DNA of 64,000 nt, from the NCBI RefSeq assembly GCF_014199945.1, contig NZ_JACHOR010000001.1:62001-126000 (forward strand), read 5' to 3'. The translations under genes were made by a program, and so were the position numbers. Position 1 is the stretch's first letter. The number at the start of each line of letters is the position of its first letter. The DNA comes from Brevundimonas variabilis. GTDB taxonomy: Bacteria; Pseudomonadota; Alphaproteobacteria; Caulobacterales; Caulobacteraceae. The notes below the pieces were generated by a model. The model was not told where the DNA came from, did not search any database, and worked only from the letters and a program-made list of their open reading frames with translations. This document shows positions 9,706-17,973 of the stretch, piece by piece.

Positions 9706-11113
9706 TCAAACGAAGCCGCTCTGGACTGCCGGGGCCGTCGCCCGGGCGGTGGGCGGGCGTCTGATCGGAGCCGATGCAGACATCTGCGGCCTGACCTACA
9801 ACAGCCGCGAGATCGGACCCCACGACCTGTTCCTGGCGCTGAAAGGCGCGCGCGACGGACATGATTTCGCAAGTGCCGCCTTTGAGGCCGGCGCAGCCTG
9901 TGCACTCGTCGAACACGCGGTCGAGGGCGGGCCCTGTATCGTCGTCGAGGATACACTGGAGGCCCTCGAGGCGCTGGGTGTGGCGGCCCGCGAACGCGCG
10001 TCGCAGGTGCGTCGCGGGGCCGTGACCGGCAGTGTCGGCAAGACCAGCGTCACCCAGGCCATCCGCGCCGGACTGGACCTCGCCGGCCCGGCCCATGGCT
10101 CGATCAAGAGCTACAACAACCACATCGGCGTGCCCCTGACCCTTGCGCGCATGCCCGCAGGCGTCGAACGGGCGGTGTTCGAGATCGGCATGAACGCGCC
10201 CGGCGAGATCGCACCGCTGTCGCGGTTCGTCGCCCCGCACGCGGCCTGTGTCACGACCGTCGGACCGGTCCATATCGAGGGCTTTGTCGACGGCGAAACC
10301 GGGGTCGCGCGGGAAAAGGCTGCGATCTTCGAGGGTCTGGTGCCCGGCGGTCTGGCGGTCATCAATGGCGACATCGTCTGGGCCAACCTGCTGGTCGGCG
10401 CTGCCCGGGACGCGGGTGCCGAACCCGTCCTGTTCGGCTCGGCATCCGGTCATGACGCCCGTCTGGTCGACTTCCGCCCCGATTCCGAGGGGGCCACCGT
10501 CGTCGCCGACATCCGTGGTAACCGCCAGACCTTCCGTCTTGCCCAGTCCGGCCATCACTGGGGCCTGAACAGCCTGGCCGTCATCCTGATGCTCGAGGCG
10601 CTGGACGTGCCCCTGGACACTGCCCTTCACGCCCTGGCGGCCTTCCAGCCGCTCGCCGGCCGGGGACAGGAGCGCACCATTGCCGTGCCGGGCGGGGCCT
10701 TCACCCTGATCGACGAGAGCTACAACGCCAATCCCCTGTCGATGGCCGCAGGTTTCCGCAGCCTCGGGGCGCGGCCGGTCGCGGCCGGCGGCCGGCGGGT
10801 CGTGGTCCTGACCGACATGCTGGAGCTCGGCGACCAGTCCCAGGCCCTGCACGTCGGTCTGTCCGAAGCCATCGAGGCGGCAGGACTGGACATGGTCCAC
10901 ACCGCGGGGCCGCAGATGAAGCTGCTGAACGACACCCTGCCCGCCTCCCGCAAGGGCCTGTGGCGCGAGACCGCCAGCGAACTTGCCGCCGAGGCCGCCA
11001 TGCTGGCCGGCCCGGGCGACATCGTGATGGTCAAGGGCTCCAACGGATCGAAGGCGTCGCTGATCGCGGCCGCCCTCGCCGAACTGAACACCGCTCCCAA
11101 CGGGACCCCCTAG
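9698..11113 (+). CDS. murF: UDP-MurNAc-pentapeptide synthetase MurF
   Basis: MurF joins D-Ala-D-Ala to the UDP-MurNAc-tripeptide, completing the cytoplasmic stem pentapeptide. The 471-residue protein carries the Mur-ligase loop GSVGKT at residues 111-116 and a typical C-terminal block (LIDESYNANPLSM). The start chosen is the ATG at 9698, which overlaps the murE stop by eight bases; the frame is open upstream to 9593, but that part lies within the conserved end of murE. The mraY ATG follows the murF stop with no gap, so ribosomes may pass directly from one to the next. Confidence 0.95.
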   Translation: MPDQTKPLWTAGAVARAVGGRLIGADADICGLTYNSREIGPHDLFLALKGARDGHDFASAAFEAGAACALVEHAVEGGPCIVVEDTLEALEALGVAARERASQVRRGAVTGSVGKTSVTQAIRAGLDLAGPAHGSIKSYNNHIGVPLTLARMPAGVERAVFEIGMNAPGEIAPLSRFVAPHAACVTTVGPVHIEGFVDGETGVAREKAAIFEGLVPGGLAVINGDIVWANLLVGAARDAGAEPVLFGSASGHDARLVDFRPDSEGATVVADIRGNRQTFRLAQSGHHWGLNSLAVILMLEALDVPLDTALHALAAFQPLAGRGQERTIAVPGGAFTLIDESYNANPLSMAAGFRSLGARPVAAGGRRVVVLTDMLELGDQSQALHVGLSEAIEAAGLDMVHTAGPQMKLLNDTLPASRKGLWRETASELAAEAAMLAGPGDIVMVKGSNGSKASLIAAALAELNTAPNGTP

Positions 11114-12223
11114 ATGTTCTATCTGCTGTACCTTTACTACGCCGATGTGGCGCAGGATTACCCGCTGCTCAATCTGGTCCAGTACCAGACCGTGCGGGTG
11201 GCGCTGGCCATGGCGACGGCGATGATCGTGGCCGTGGCCATGGGCAGCCGGTTCATCAACTGGATCCGCGCCAAACAGGGCAAGGGCCAGCCGATCCGCT
11301 CCGACGGCCCGGTGTCCCACCTGTCCAAGGTCGGCACCCCGACCATGGGCGGACTGATGATCCTGGCGGGTATCGCCGCGGGCGTCTTCCTCTGGGGCGA
11401 TCTGACCAACCCCTACATCTGGATCGTTTCGGGGGTCACCGCAGCCTTCGGTGTCCTCGGTTTTGTCGACGACTACGCCAAGGTGACGAAACAGACCTCG
11501 GCCGGCCTGACCTCGAAACAGAAACTGCTGGCCCAGGTCGTGGTGGCGGTCATCGCCGGGATCCTGACGGTGCTGTGGATGTGGCGCTCGCCAACCTCGC
11601 CCTTCCTCGAGACCTCGATCGCCTTCCCGTTCTTCAAGGACGTTCTGCTCAACATCGGCTGGTTCTACGTCGCGTTCGCGGCCTTCACCATTGTCGGCTT
11701 CTCCAATGCGGTGAACCTGACCGACGGTCTGGATGGCCTGGCGGTCGTGCCCGTGATGATGGCGGCTGCTGCGTTCGGGATCATCAGCTATCTGGTCGGA
11801 AACTTCGTCTTCTCGGACTATCTGCAGGTCCACCACGTGCCCGGTTCGGGCGAATTGGCCATCTTCTGCGCGGCCATGATCGGCGGGGGCACCGGCTTCC
11901 TCTGGTACAATGCGCCCCCTGCCAAGATCTTCATGGGCGACACCGGCTCGCTGGCCCTCGGCGGGGCTCTGGGTGCCATTGCCGTGGCCACCAAGCATGA
12001 ACTCGTGCTCGGCATCGTCGGAGGCCTGTTCGTGGTCGAGGCGGCCTCGGTCATGATCCAGGTCGGCTACTTCAAGGCCACCGGGAAGCGGGTCTTCCTG
12101 ATGGCCCCGGTACACCATCATTTCGAGAAGATGGGCTGGCCGGAATCGACCGTGGTCATCCGCTTCTGGATCGTCGCGGCCATGCTGGCGCTGGTCGGTC
12201 TCTCGACGTTGAAACTGCGGTGA
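11114..12223 (+). CDS. mraY: Phospho-MurNAc-pentapeptide translocase MraY
   Basis: MraY transfers phospho-MurNAc-pentapeptide to undecaprenyl phosphate, making lipid I at the inner face of the membrane. The 369-residue polytopic protein has about ten hydrophobic segments and the family signatures VDDYAK (Asp pair at the active site), [23 protein letters not shown] and the HHH motif in [13 protein letters not shown]. Its ATG immediately follows the murF stop. After it, the otherwise tight operon opens into a 172-base gap holding an inverted repeat before murD. Confidence 0.96.
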   Translation: MFYLLYLYYADVAQDYPLLNLVQYQTVRVALAMATAMIVAVAMGSRFINWIRAKQGKGQPIRSDGPVSHLSKVGTPTMGGLMILAGIAAGVFLWGDLTNPYIWIVSGVTAAFGVLGFVDDYAKVTKQTSAGLTSKQKLLAQVVVAVIAGILTVLWMWRSPTSPFLETSIAFPFFKDVLLNIGWFYVAFAAFTIVGFSNAVNLTDGLDGLAVVPVMMAAAAFGIISYLVGNFVFSDYLQVHHVPGSGELAIFCAAMIGGGTGFLWYNAPPAKIFMGDTGSLALGGALGAIAVATKHELVLGIVGGLFVVEAASVMIQVGYFKATGKRVFLMAPVHHHFEKMGWPESTVVIRFWIVAAMLALVGLSTLKLR

Positions 12224-12256
12224 TCCGATCCCTTCCCTTGAAATCTCTTTTTCCTT

Positions 12257-12386
12257 CCGCTCATCCCGGCGCAACCCGGGACCCAGTGCTTTCACTAGAG
12301 CAGGTTGAACGAGATCAACGGACGACCTCTGGTCGTGCATCCATTGTCACAAAGCACTGGGTCCCGGCTTTCGCCGGGATGAGCGG
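12257..12386. repeat. Long inverted repeat between mraY and murD
   Basis: Arms at 12257-12292 and 12351-12386 are near-perfect reverse complements (about 36 bases each, sharing the core AGCACTGGGTCCCGG, with a few mismatches in the middle) and are separated by a 58-base loop. The arms contain the TCATCCCGGC...GCCGGGATGA pattern often seen in intergenic palindromic repeats of GC-rich alphaproteobacteria. Its right end lies ten bases before the murD start codon, so any hairpin would be close to the ribosome-binding site. No T-run follows it, which argues against a simple terminator. Confidence 0.85.
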
Positions 12387-12395
12387 TGAATTGGG

Positions 12396-13877
12396 ATGAT
12401 CCCCGTCCCCGGCTTTGAGGGCAAGCGGGTTGCGGTGTTCGGGCTTGGCCGATCGGGCATCACGGCGGCGCGTGCGCTGAAGGCTGGCGGGGCTCGCCCC
12501 GTACTCTGGGACGACGGCGTCTCGGGCCGCATGCAGGCCGAGGCCGAGGGGTTCCTGGTCGAGGACCTGACCGTCGCGGACTGGTCGGACTTTGCCGCCC
12601 TCGTCCTTTCGCCCGGCGCACCCCTGACTCACCCCCGTCCGCACTGGACGGTGGACCGTGCACGCGAAGCCAATGTGCCGGTCCTCGGCGATGTGGAACT
12701 GTTCGCCCGCGCACTCGAGGCCCTGCCCACGGAGGCTCGACCGGCCGTCATCGCCATCACCGGCACCAACGGCAAGTCCACGACCACCGCCCTGATCGGC
12801 TGGGTGCTGAAACAGGCGGGCCTGAAGGTCCACATCGGCGGCAATATCGGCATCGGCGTCCTGGCCCTGCCGGAGCCGACGGCTGGAGCCGTCTATGTGA
12901 TCGAGGTGTCGAGCTATCAGCTGGACCTGACGACAAGCTTCGCGCCCGACGTCGCCATCCTGACCAATATCAGCCCCGACCATCTGGACCGTCACGGCGA
13001 CATGGAGGGTTATGTCGCGGCCAAGATGCGGCTGTTCGCCCGGATGGAGCCCCAGCGACTGGCCCTGATCGGCGTCGATGACGACTGGGGCTGGCAGGCG
13101 GTCAATAAGCTGAACGCGAGGGGACTGCGCATCAGCACCATCACGACCCGCACCCCGCCTGAATACATCGATCCGACCGGCGGCGTGCCGGCTGACGATC
13201 TGGAGCAGACCCGACCGGATCAGTTTCCAGCCTTCGACCAGGGCCGGTTCATCATCGTCGATGCCACGGGCGGGCGGCTGGTGGCGGATGGGGTGGCCAT
13301 CGCGGACCTGACCCGGGCCCGCTCCCTGCCCGGCCGGCACAATGCCCAGAACGCGGCCTTCGCCTATGCCGCTGCGCGCGCCGTTGGCATCGCTCACCAG
13401 CCTGCCGTCGAGGGTCTGATGACCTTCCCCGGCCTGGCGCACCGGATGGAGACCGTGGGCCATCTCGGCCCCGTCCGGTTCGTCAACGACTCCAAGGCCA
13501 CCAACGCCGATGCGGCGCGACAGGCCCTGATGAGCTATCCGACCAGCTTCTGGATCGCGGGCGGCCGGGCCAAGGACGGCGGCATTGCCGAACTGGCCGA
13601 CCTGTTTCCGCGCGTGACCCGCGCCTATCTGATCGGAGAAGCAGCCCCGGATTTTGCCGCTGCTCTCGGCACCACGCCCCACGTCGTCTGCGGCACGATG
13701 GAAGCCGCCGTCCAGGCAGCGGGGGCCGATGCCATGTCGACCGGCGGCGACGCCGTGGTTCTGTTGTCGCCGGCCTGCGCCAGTTTCGACCAGTATCCGG
13801 ACTTCGAGGCCCGGGGCGAGGCCTTCCGCGCTGCCGTTCTTAACCTCGGAGCCATATCTGCCCGTCAGGATGGTTAG
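12396..13877 (+). CDS. murD: UDP-MurNAc-L-Ala:D-Glu ligase MurD
   Basis: MurD adds D-glutamate to UDP-MurNAc-L-alanine in the cytoplasm. The 493-residue protein opens with a Rossmann-like segment (VAVFGLGRSG), has the Mur-ligase loop GTNGKS at residues 123-128 and the family C-terminal run FVNDSKATNADA and WIAGGRAKDGG. It is longer than E. coli MurD, with an insertion around residues 250-285. The ATG at 12396 has only a weak upstream purine stretch and follows the long inverted repeat, so its expression may differ from that of the upstream genes. ftsW starts six bases after its stop codon. Confidence 0.95.
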   Translation: MIPVPGFEGKRVAVFGLGRSGITAARALKAGGARPVLWDDGVSGRMQAEAEGFLVEDLTVADWSDFAALVLSPGAPLTHPRPHWTVDRAREANVPVLGDVELFARALEALPTEARPAVIAITGTNGKSTTTALIGWVLKQAGLKVHIGGNIGIGVLALPEPTAGAVYVIEVSSYQLDLTTSFAPDVAILTNISPDHLDRHGDMEGYVAAKMRLFARMEPQRLALIGVDDDWGWQAVNKLNARGLRISTITTRTPPEYIDPTGGVPADDLEQTRPDQFPAFDQGRFIIVDATGGRLVADGVAIADLTRARSLPGRHNAQNAAFAYAAARAVGIAHQPAVEGLMTFPGLAHRMETVGHLGPVRFVNDSKATNADAARQALMSYPTSFWIAGGRAKDGGIAELADLFPRVTRAYLIGEAAPDFAAALGTTPHVVCGTMEAAVQAAGADAMSTGGDAVVLLSPACASFDQYPDFEARGEAFRAAVLNLGAISARQDG

Positions 13878-13883
13878 CGAATC

Positions 13884-15062
13884 ATGACCGCGCCCACCTA
13901 CAGCCATCCCTTCTCCCGCAACGACCAGGGAGCCATCGCCCAGTGGTTCTGGACGGTCGATCGCGGCCTGCTGGGCGCGGCGCTGGCGCTCGTCGGCCTT
14001 GGCGTGGCCCTCAGCTTCGCCTCGTCACCGGCGGCCATCCTTGCCGATGAGTCGATCAGCGACCCGTTCCATTACTCCTGGCGGATGATCGCCTTCGCGA
14101 GCGTGGGTGTCACGACCATGCTGGTGGCGTCGCTGCTGTCGCCCCGGGGGGTCCGCCGGATCGCCCTGCTGGCCCTCGTCGGAGCGATCGGTGTCATGGC
14201 CCTGCTTCCCTTCATCGGCGACGAGGTGAAGGGGGCGGCGCGCTGGATCAATCTCGGACCCTTCAGCCTCCAGCCCTCGGAATTCGCCAAGCCCGGCCTG
14301 ATCGTCTTCGCTGCCTGGATGTTTGCGGAGGGACAGAAGGGTCAGGGCGTGCCGGGGGTCTCGATCGCCTTTGCCGCCTATCTGCTCAGCGTCGCCCTGC
14401 TGGTGATCCAGCCGGACATCGGCCAGACCCTGTTGATCACCACCACCTTCATGGCCGTCTTCTTCATGGCGGGCGTGCCGCTGAAATGGATGGCCGTCCT
14501 GGCCGGTCTGGTGGTCGCGGGGGTCACCTCGATCTATTTCCTGTTCGATCACGTGCAGTCGCGCGTCGCCAAATTCCTGTCGCCGGGCGCCGAGGATACC
14601 CATCAGATCGACCGCGCCTCCGAAGCCATCCGCGCCGGCGGTCTGGTCGGGCGCGGTGTCGGCGAGGGCGTCATGAAACGTTCGGTCCCCGACCTGCACA
14701 CCGACTTCATCTATTCCGTCGGGGCCGAGGAGTTCGGCCTGGTCCTCAGCCTGATCCTGATCGGCCTGTATGCCTTCATCGTTATCCGCGGCATGAGCCG
14801 GGCCATGAAGCTGAACGACCCTTTCGAACAAACGGCAGCCGCCGGGCTGTTCATGCTGATCGGGCTTCAGGCCTGTATCAATGTGGCGGTGAACCTGAAC
14901 CTGATCCCGACCAAGGGCATGACCCTGCCCTTCATCAGCTATGGCGGGTCGTCCATGGTGGCGATGGGTCTGACGATGGGATTTGCCCTCGCCCTGACCC
15001 GCCGACGCCCTGGGGCCTATGAGCCCGGAGCCAGTCTGCCCCAGCGACGGATACTGCGGTAA
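13884..15062 (+). CDS. ftsW: Septal SEDS glycosyltransferase FtsW
   Basis: FtsW polymerises glycan strands at the septum together with FtsI. The 392-residue protein has about ten membrane segments and recognisable SEDS stretches: WINLGPFSLQPSEFAK near residue 123, ITTTFMAVFFMAG near 190, and GMTLPFISYGGSSM near 345. Asp and Glu residues in the large periplasmic loop (HTDFIYSVGAEEFG) match the family pattern. It lies between murD and murG as in most dcw clusters. Confidence 0.95.
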   Translation: MTAPTYSHPFSRNDQGAIAQWFWTVDRGLLGAALALVGLGVALSFASSPAAILADESISDPFHYSWRMIAFASVGVTTMLVASLLSPRGVRRIALLALVGAIGVMALLPFIGDEVKGAARWINLGPFSLQPSEFAKPGLIVFAAWMFAEGQKGQGVPGVSIAFAAYLLSVALLVIQPDIGQTLLITTTFMAVFFMAGVPLKWMAVLAGLVVAGVTSIYFLFDHVQSRVAKFLSPGAEDTHQIDRASEAIRAGGLVGRGVGEGVMKRSVPDLHTDFIYSVGAEEFGLVLSLILIGLYAFIVIRGMSRAMKLNDPFEQTAAAGLFMLIGLQACINVAVNLNLIPTKGMTLPFISYGGSSMVAMGLTMGFALALTRRRPGAYEPGASLPQRRILR

Positions 15063-15110
15063 CCACCTCTTGCGGTAGAAACACTTGCCCGCATCGGGCA
15101 AACAGCCTCC

Positions 15111-16193
15111 ATGAAGAAGCTTTGTGTCGTCGCCGCCGGTGGAACCGGCGGTCACATGTTCCCGGCCGAGGCCCTGGCCCGGGAGATGACTGCGCGCGGC
15201 TGGCGCGTCGTGCTGGCGACGGACCGTCGAGGCGAACAGTATGCCCAGGCCTTTCCGGCCGAAGAGCGGCTGGCGCTGGACGCCGCGACCGGCTCGGGAC
15301 CGGTCGCCCTGCTGAAGGCCGGCCTGACGATCCTGAAAGGCGTGCAGCAGGCGGGCTCGGCCTTCAACCGGCTGAAGGCGGACGTCGTCGTCGGATTCGG
15401 CGGCTACCCGTCGGCTCCGGCCCTGGTCGCGGCCCTGCTCCAGGGCCGCCCGACCGTCATCCATGAGCAGAACGCGGTCCTCGGTCGCACCAACCGCATG
15501 CTCAGCAGCCGGGTCCGGGCTGTCGCCTCATCCTTCCCCACGCTGGCGCACGCATCAGCCGCGGTGAAGGCCGGGACCAAGGTCGTCGGCGCCCCGGTGC
15601 GGGCCGATATCCGGGCCCTGTTCGACCGTGTCTATGCCTCGCCCAATGGCGGGCCGATCCGGGTGCTGGTCACGGGCGGCAGCCAGGGGGCCCGCATCCT
15701 GTCCGAGACCGCGCCCCGCGCGCTTGCGGCCCTGCCCGTCGACCTGCGGGCGCGGCTGCAGGTCCAGCAGCAGTCCCGGCCCGAGACTCTCGCAGCGGCC
15801 GAGGCCATCTATCGCGAGGCCGGGATCACTGCCGAGGTCGCGCCCTTCTTCAGCGACATGGCCGAGCGTCTGTCGGCGGCGCATCTGGTCATCGGACGGG
15901 CCGGAGCCTCGACCTGCGCCGAACTCGCCGTCGCATCCATGCCGTCGATCCTGATCCCGCTGAAGATCGCCACCGACGACCATCAGCGGCTGAATGCAAA
16001 ACTGCTGACCGACGTCGGCGCGGCCGAAGTCATCCTGGAAAATGCCCTGACCGTCGACCGTCTGCGCGATGTCCTGGCGACGATCCTGAATGATCCGGCC
16101 CGCCTGCCCGCCATGAGCCGCGCCGCACGCTCCGTCGCCATCCCCGACGCCACCCAGCGCCTCGCCGACCTCGTCGAAGCCACGGCGCGGTAA
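15111..16193 (+). CDS. murG: Lipid II synthase MurG
   Basis: MurG transfers GlcNAc from UDP-GlcNAc to lipid I to form lipid II at the membrane. The 360-residue GT28 enzyme has the N-terminal GGTGGH loop at residues 10-15, the acceptor-side block GGYPSAPALVAA and HEQNAVLGRTNR, and the C-terminal donor-binding region VIGRAGASTCAELA. It is the last dcw gene here: in related Caulobacterales murC, murB, ddl, ftsQ, ftsA and ftsZ usually follow, but the sequence continues with tandem repeats and the RNase P RNA gene on the other strand. Confidence 0.95.
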   Translation: MKKLCVVAAGGTGGHMFPAEALAREMTARGWRVVLATDRRGEQYAQAFPAEERLALDAATGSGPVALLKAGLTILKGVQQAGSAFNRLKADVVVGFGGYPSAPALVAALLQGRPTVIHEQNAVLGRTNRMLSSRVRAVASSFPTLAHASAAVKAGTKVVGAPVRADIRALFDRVYASPNGGPIRVLVTGGSQGARILSETAPRALAALPVDLRARLQVQQQSRPETLAAAEAIYREAGITAEVAPFFSDMAERLSAAHLVIGRAGASTCAELAVASMPSILIPLKIATDDHQRLNAKLLTDVGAAEVILENALTVDRLRDVLATILNDPARLPAMSRAARSVAIPDATQRLADLVEATAR

Positions 16194-16213
16194 CGCAACA
16201 CTGCGGCTGAAGA

Positions 16214-16313
16214 AGCCAGAAGGGCGGTAGCCACAAAAAACCTGGCTCAAGCAGCCCGAAGGGCGATAGCCACAAAAAACCTGGCTCAAGCAGCCCGAAG
16301 GGCGATAGCCACA
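16214..16313. repeat. 39-bp direct tandem repeat, about 2.6 copies
   Basis: Units at 16214-16252, 16253-16291 and 16292-16313 (partial) are almost identical, with two or three substitutions in the first. Each unit contains GATAGCCACAAAAAACCTGG and can form a small hairpin (AGCCA/TGGCT). The array lies directly after the 3' end of the minus-strand RNase P RNA gene and between it and murG. There are no unique spacers, so it is not a CRISPR. On the minus strand the repeats would follow the RNA as T-rich segments, which could help end or process the transcript. Confidence 0.9.
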
Positions 16314-16317
16314 GATA

Positions 16318-16700
16318 AAATGCCAGACGGTCTGTAAGCCGGGTTCTGTCCGCCCGAAGACGGTGACGATCATTCCTCTGGACCGCCCATTGCTGGACGG
16401 TTCTCGCGACCTACCCGGACGCCTCGGGCGGTGAACCCTGCGGAGCGAGCCCCGCGCGACGTCCCTATTCGGTCTTGCTCCAGGCGGGGCTTGCCATGCC
16501 GTCGCTGTTACCAGAGACGCGGTGGGCTCTTACCCCACCCTTTCACCCTTCCCCGCGTCGAGACGCGGGAGGTTTGCTTTCTGTGGCGCTATCCCTCGGG
16601 TCACCCCGGGCGGGCGTTACCCGCCGCCTTTTCACCGTGGAGCCCGGACTTTCCTCGACAGGAGCATAACCCCCGCCGCGACCGTCCGACCGTCTGGCGC
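16318..16700 (-). ncRNA. rnpB: RNase P RNA (type A)
   Basis: This is the catalytic RNA that trims tRNA 5' ends. Read on the minus strand, the 5' conserved block GAGGAAAGTCCGGGCTCCAC is at 16656-16637 and the 3' block ACAGAACCCGGCTTAC at 16349-16334. The P1 helix closes perfectly: GCCAGACGGTC (16698-16688) pairs with GACCGTCTGGC (16332-16322). The length of about 380 nucleotides fits bacterial type A RNA. End positions are estimated from P1. It is convergent with murG, and the 39-bp tandem repeats lie immediately downstream. Confidence 0.95.
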
Positions 16701-16784
16701 GGGCGTGATGCGCGTTTGACAGGCCGGCGTCAACGCGGAGATGCGCAAGGGAAGTTTCGAAGCCTTCCGGAACGGCACGTGGCC

Positions 16785-17549
16785 CTAGTTGAGGACCCCG
16801 GTCACGCTCTCGACCGTTGCCAGTTGCAGCACCCCCATCAGCGTCGCCCGCGTCTCGCCATCCGCGATGCCGTCGACCTTCGACGGCCGCCAGTGGCGCT
16901 GGAAGGCTTCGACGGTGATGCGGGTGGTCTCGTCATACTGGCCCGTCGGTTGCGGCTCATAGCCCAGCCGGTGAAGCCCGGCCTGCAGCACATGTACCCC
17001 CAGGCCGTGATCCCCGATCCCCAGCGGTGGTCCCAGCGCTGCGATCCGCTCCTGCGCCGGCTCGAACCACAGTCCCTGGCGATGCTCCGCCAGCCGCTTC
17101 CACGGAAACCGCTCGCCGGGATCGGTCTTGCGGGTTGGAGCCACATCGGAATGACCGAGGATCCGCGCATCGGTCACCGACCAGCGCATCCGGATATCGT
17201 CGATCAGCGCGATGACCGAGGCGATCTGCGAATCGGGGAAATCTCGATATCCGAACTCATGGCCCGGATTGACGATCTCGATGCCGATCGAGACGGCATT
17301 GATGTCGGTCTCGCCGCGCCAGAAGCTGAGACCTGCATGCCAGGCCCGCCGCTCTTCCGGTACCAGACGCAGGATCGATCCGTCCTCGTCCACGACATAG
17401 TGGCTGGACACCTTGGCGGCCGGATCACGCAGGCGCGCAACTGCGGCCTCGCCGGTCTGCATTCCGGTGTAGTGCAGCAGAATCAGATCGGGCGGGCTAC
17501 GCCGGGAATCGAAGTTCGGCGACGGTGCCTCGGTGAGGATCAGGCTCAT
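16785..17549 (-). CDS. N-acetylmuramoyl-L-alanine amidase (AmpD/AmiD type) with PG-binding domain
   Basis: The 254-residue protein is a zinc amidase_2 enzyme that cuts the bond between N-acetylmuramic acid and L-alanine in peptidoglycan fragments. Zinc ligands are H26 (LLHYTG), H133 (ILGHSD) and D143 (KTDPGERFPW); E91 in GIEIVNPG is the likely catalytic acid. A C-terminal peptidoglycan-binding_1 domain spans about residues 172-240. There is no signal peptide, as in cytoplasmic AmpD, but the added binding domain resembles AmiD. The start at 17549 is chosen by family alignment; an in-frame ATG at 17582 lies inside the upstream gene. It follows a small membrane protein gene by seven bases. Confidence 0.88.
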   Translation of the reverse strand: MSLILTEAPSPNFDSRRSPPDLILLHYTGMQTGEAAVARLRDPAAKVSSHYVVDEDGSILRLVPEERRAWHAGLSFWRGETDINAVSIGIEIVNPGHEFGYRDFPDSQIASVIALIDDIRMRWSVTDARILGHSDVAPTRKTDPGERFPWKRLAEHRQGLWFEPAQERIAALGPPLGIGDHGLGVHVLQAGLHRLGYEPQPTGQYDETTRITVEAFQRHWRPSKVDGIADGETRATLMGVLQLATVESVTGVLN

Positions 17550-17556
17550 GCCGCAG

Positions 17557-17871
17557 TCAGCGACCCGGCCGCTCCCAGCCATAGGTGACCCAGGTGTTGC
17601 CGACCTTGCGGGCCTCGATCACGTCGCCGTCGCGCTGTGCCTTGACCGAGACCGTCCCGCGAGCCCGCATGGCCAGACCCGCAAAGAACACCAGAACGCC
17701 GGCAAACAGGGCGATGAACGCCACAGCCGCTGCCGTGAACACGGCCAGGACGGCACCGACGGTCAGCGCCACGGCCGTCGCAATCATCCCGCCAAGCCAC
17801 ATGAGGGGTGCGAGCAGGCCCTGTGGCCGGCGACCCTGATGGCCGATAGGGGCGAAGCGGTCGTTGGTCAT
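17557..17871 (-). CDS. Small membrane protein, function unknown
   Basis: The 104-residue product has a polar N-terminus (about 20 residues), two long hydrophobic segments (about 21-46 and 48-68, Ala/Val/Phe-rich) and a charged C-terminal tail of about 35 residues ending in VTYGWERPGR. No family is recognised. It lies seven bases upstream of the amidase start and probably shares its transcript, which hints at a role near the cell envelope, but this is inference only. Confidence 0.6.
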   Translation of the reverse strand: MTNDRFAPIGHQGRRPQGLLAPLMWLGGMIATAVALTVGAVLAVFTAAAVAFIALFAGVLVFFAGLAMRARGTVSVKAQRDGDVIEARKVGNTWVTYGWERPGR

Positions 17872-17973
17872 CGATCATCCTTCAAGGCGTCCATGACGAA
17901 CGCACAATGTCCAATGTCGGTCCATAAGCATGAACCGTCAATGTACGGCAGCGTCACAGGGGCGTGATGGCCC

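Noticed and set aside
16214..16313. CRISPR-like array
   Set aside because: Repeats are contiguous with no unique spacers, only 2.6 copies, and no cas genes are present.
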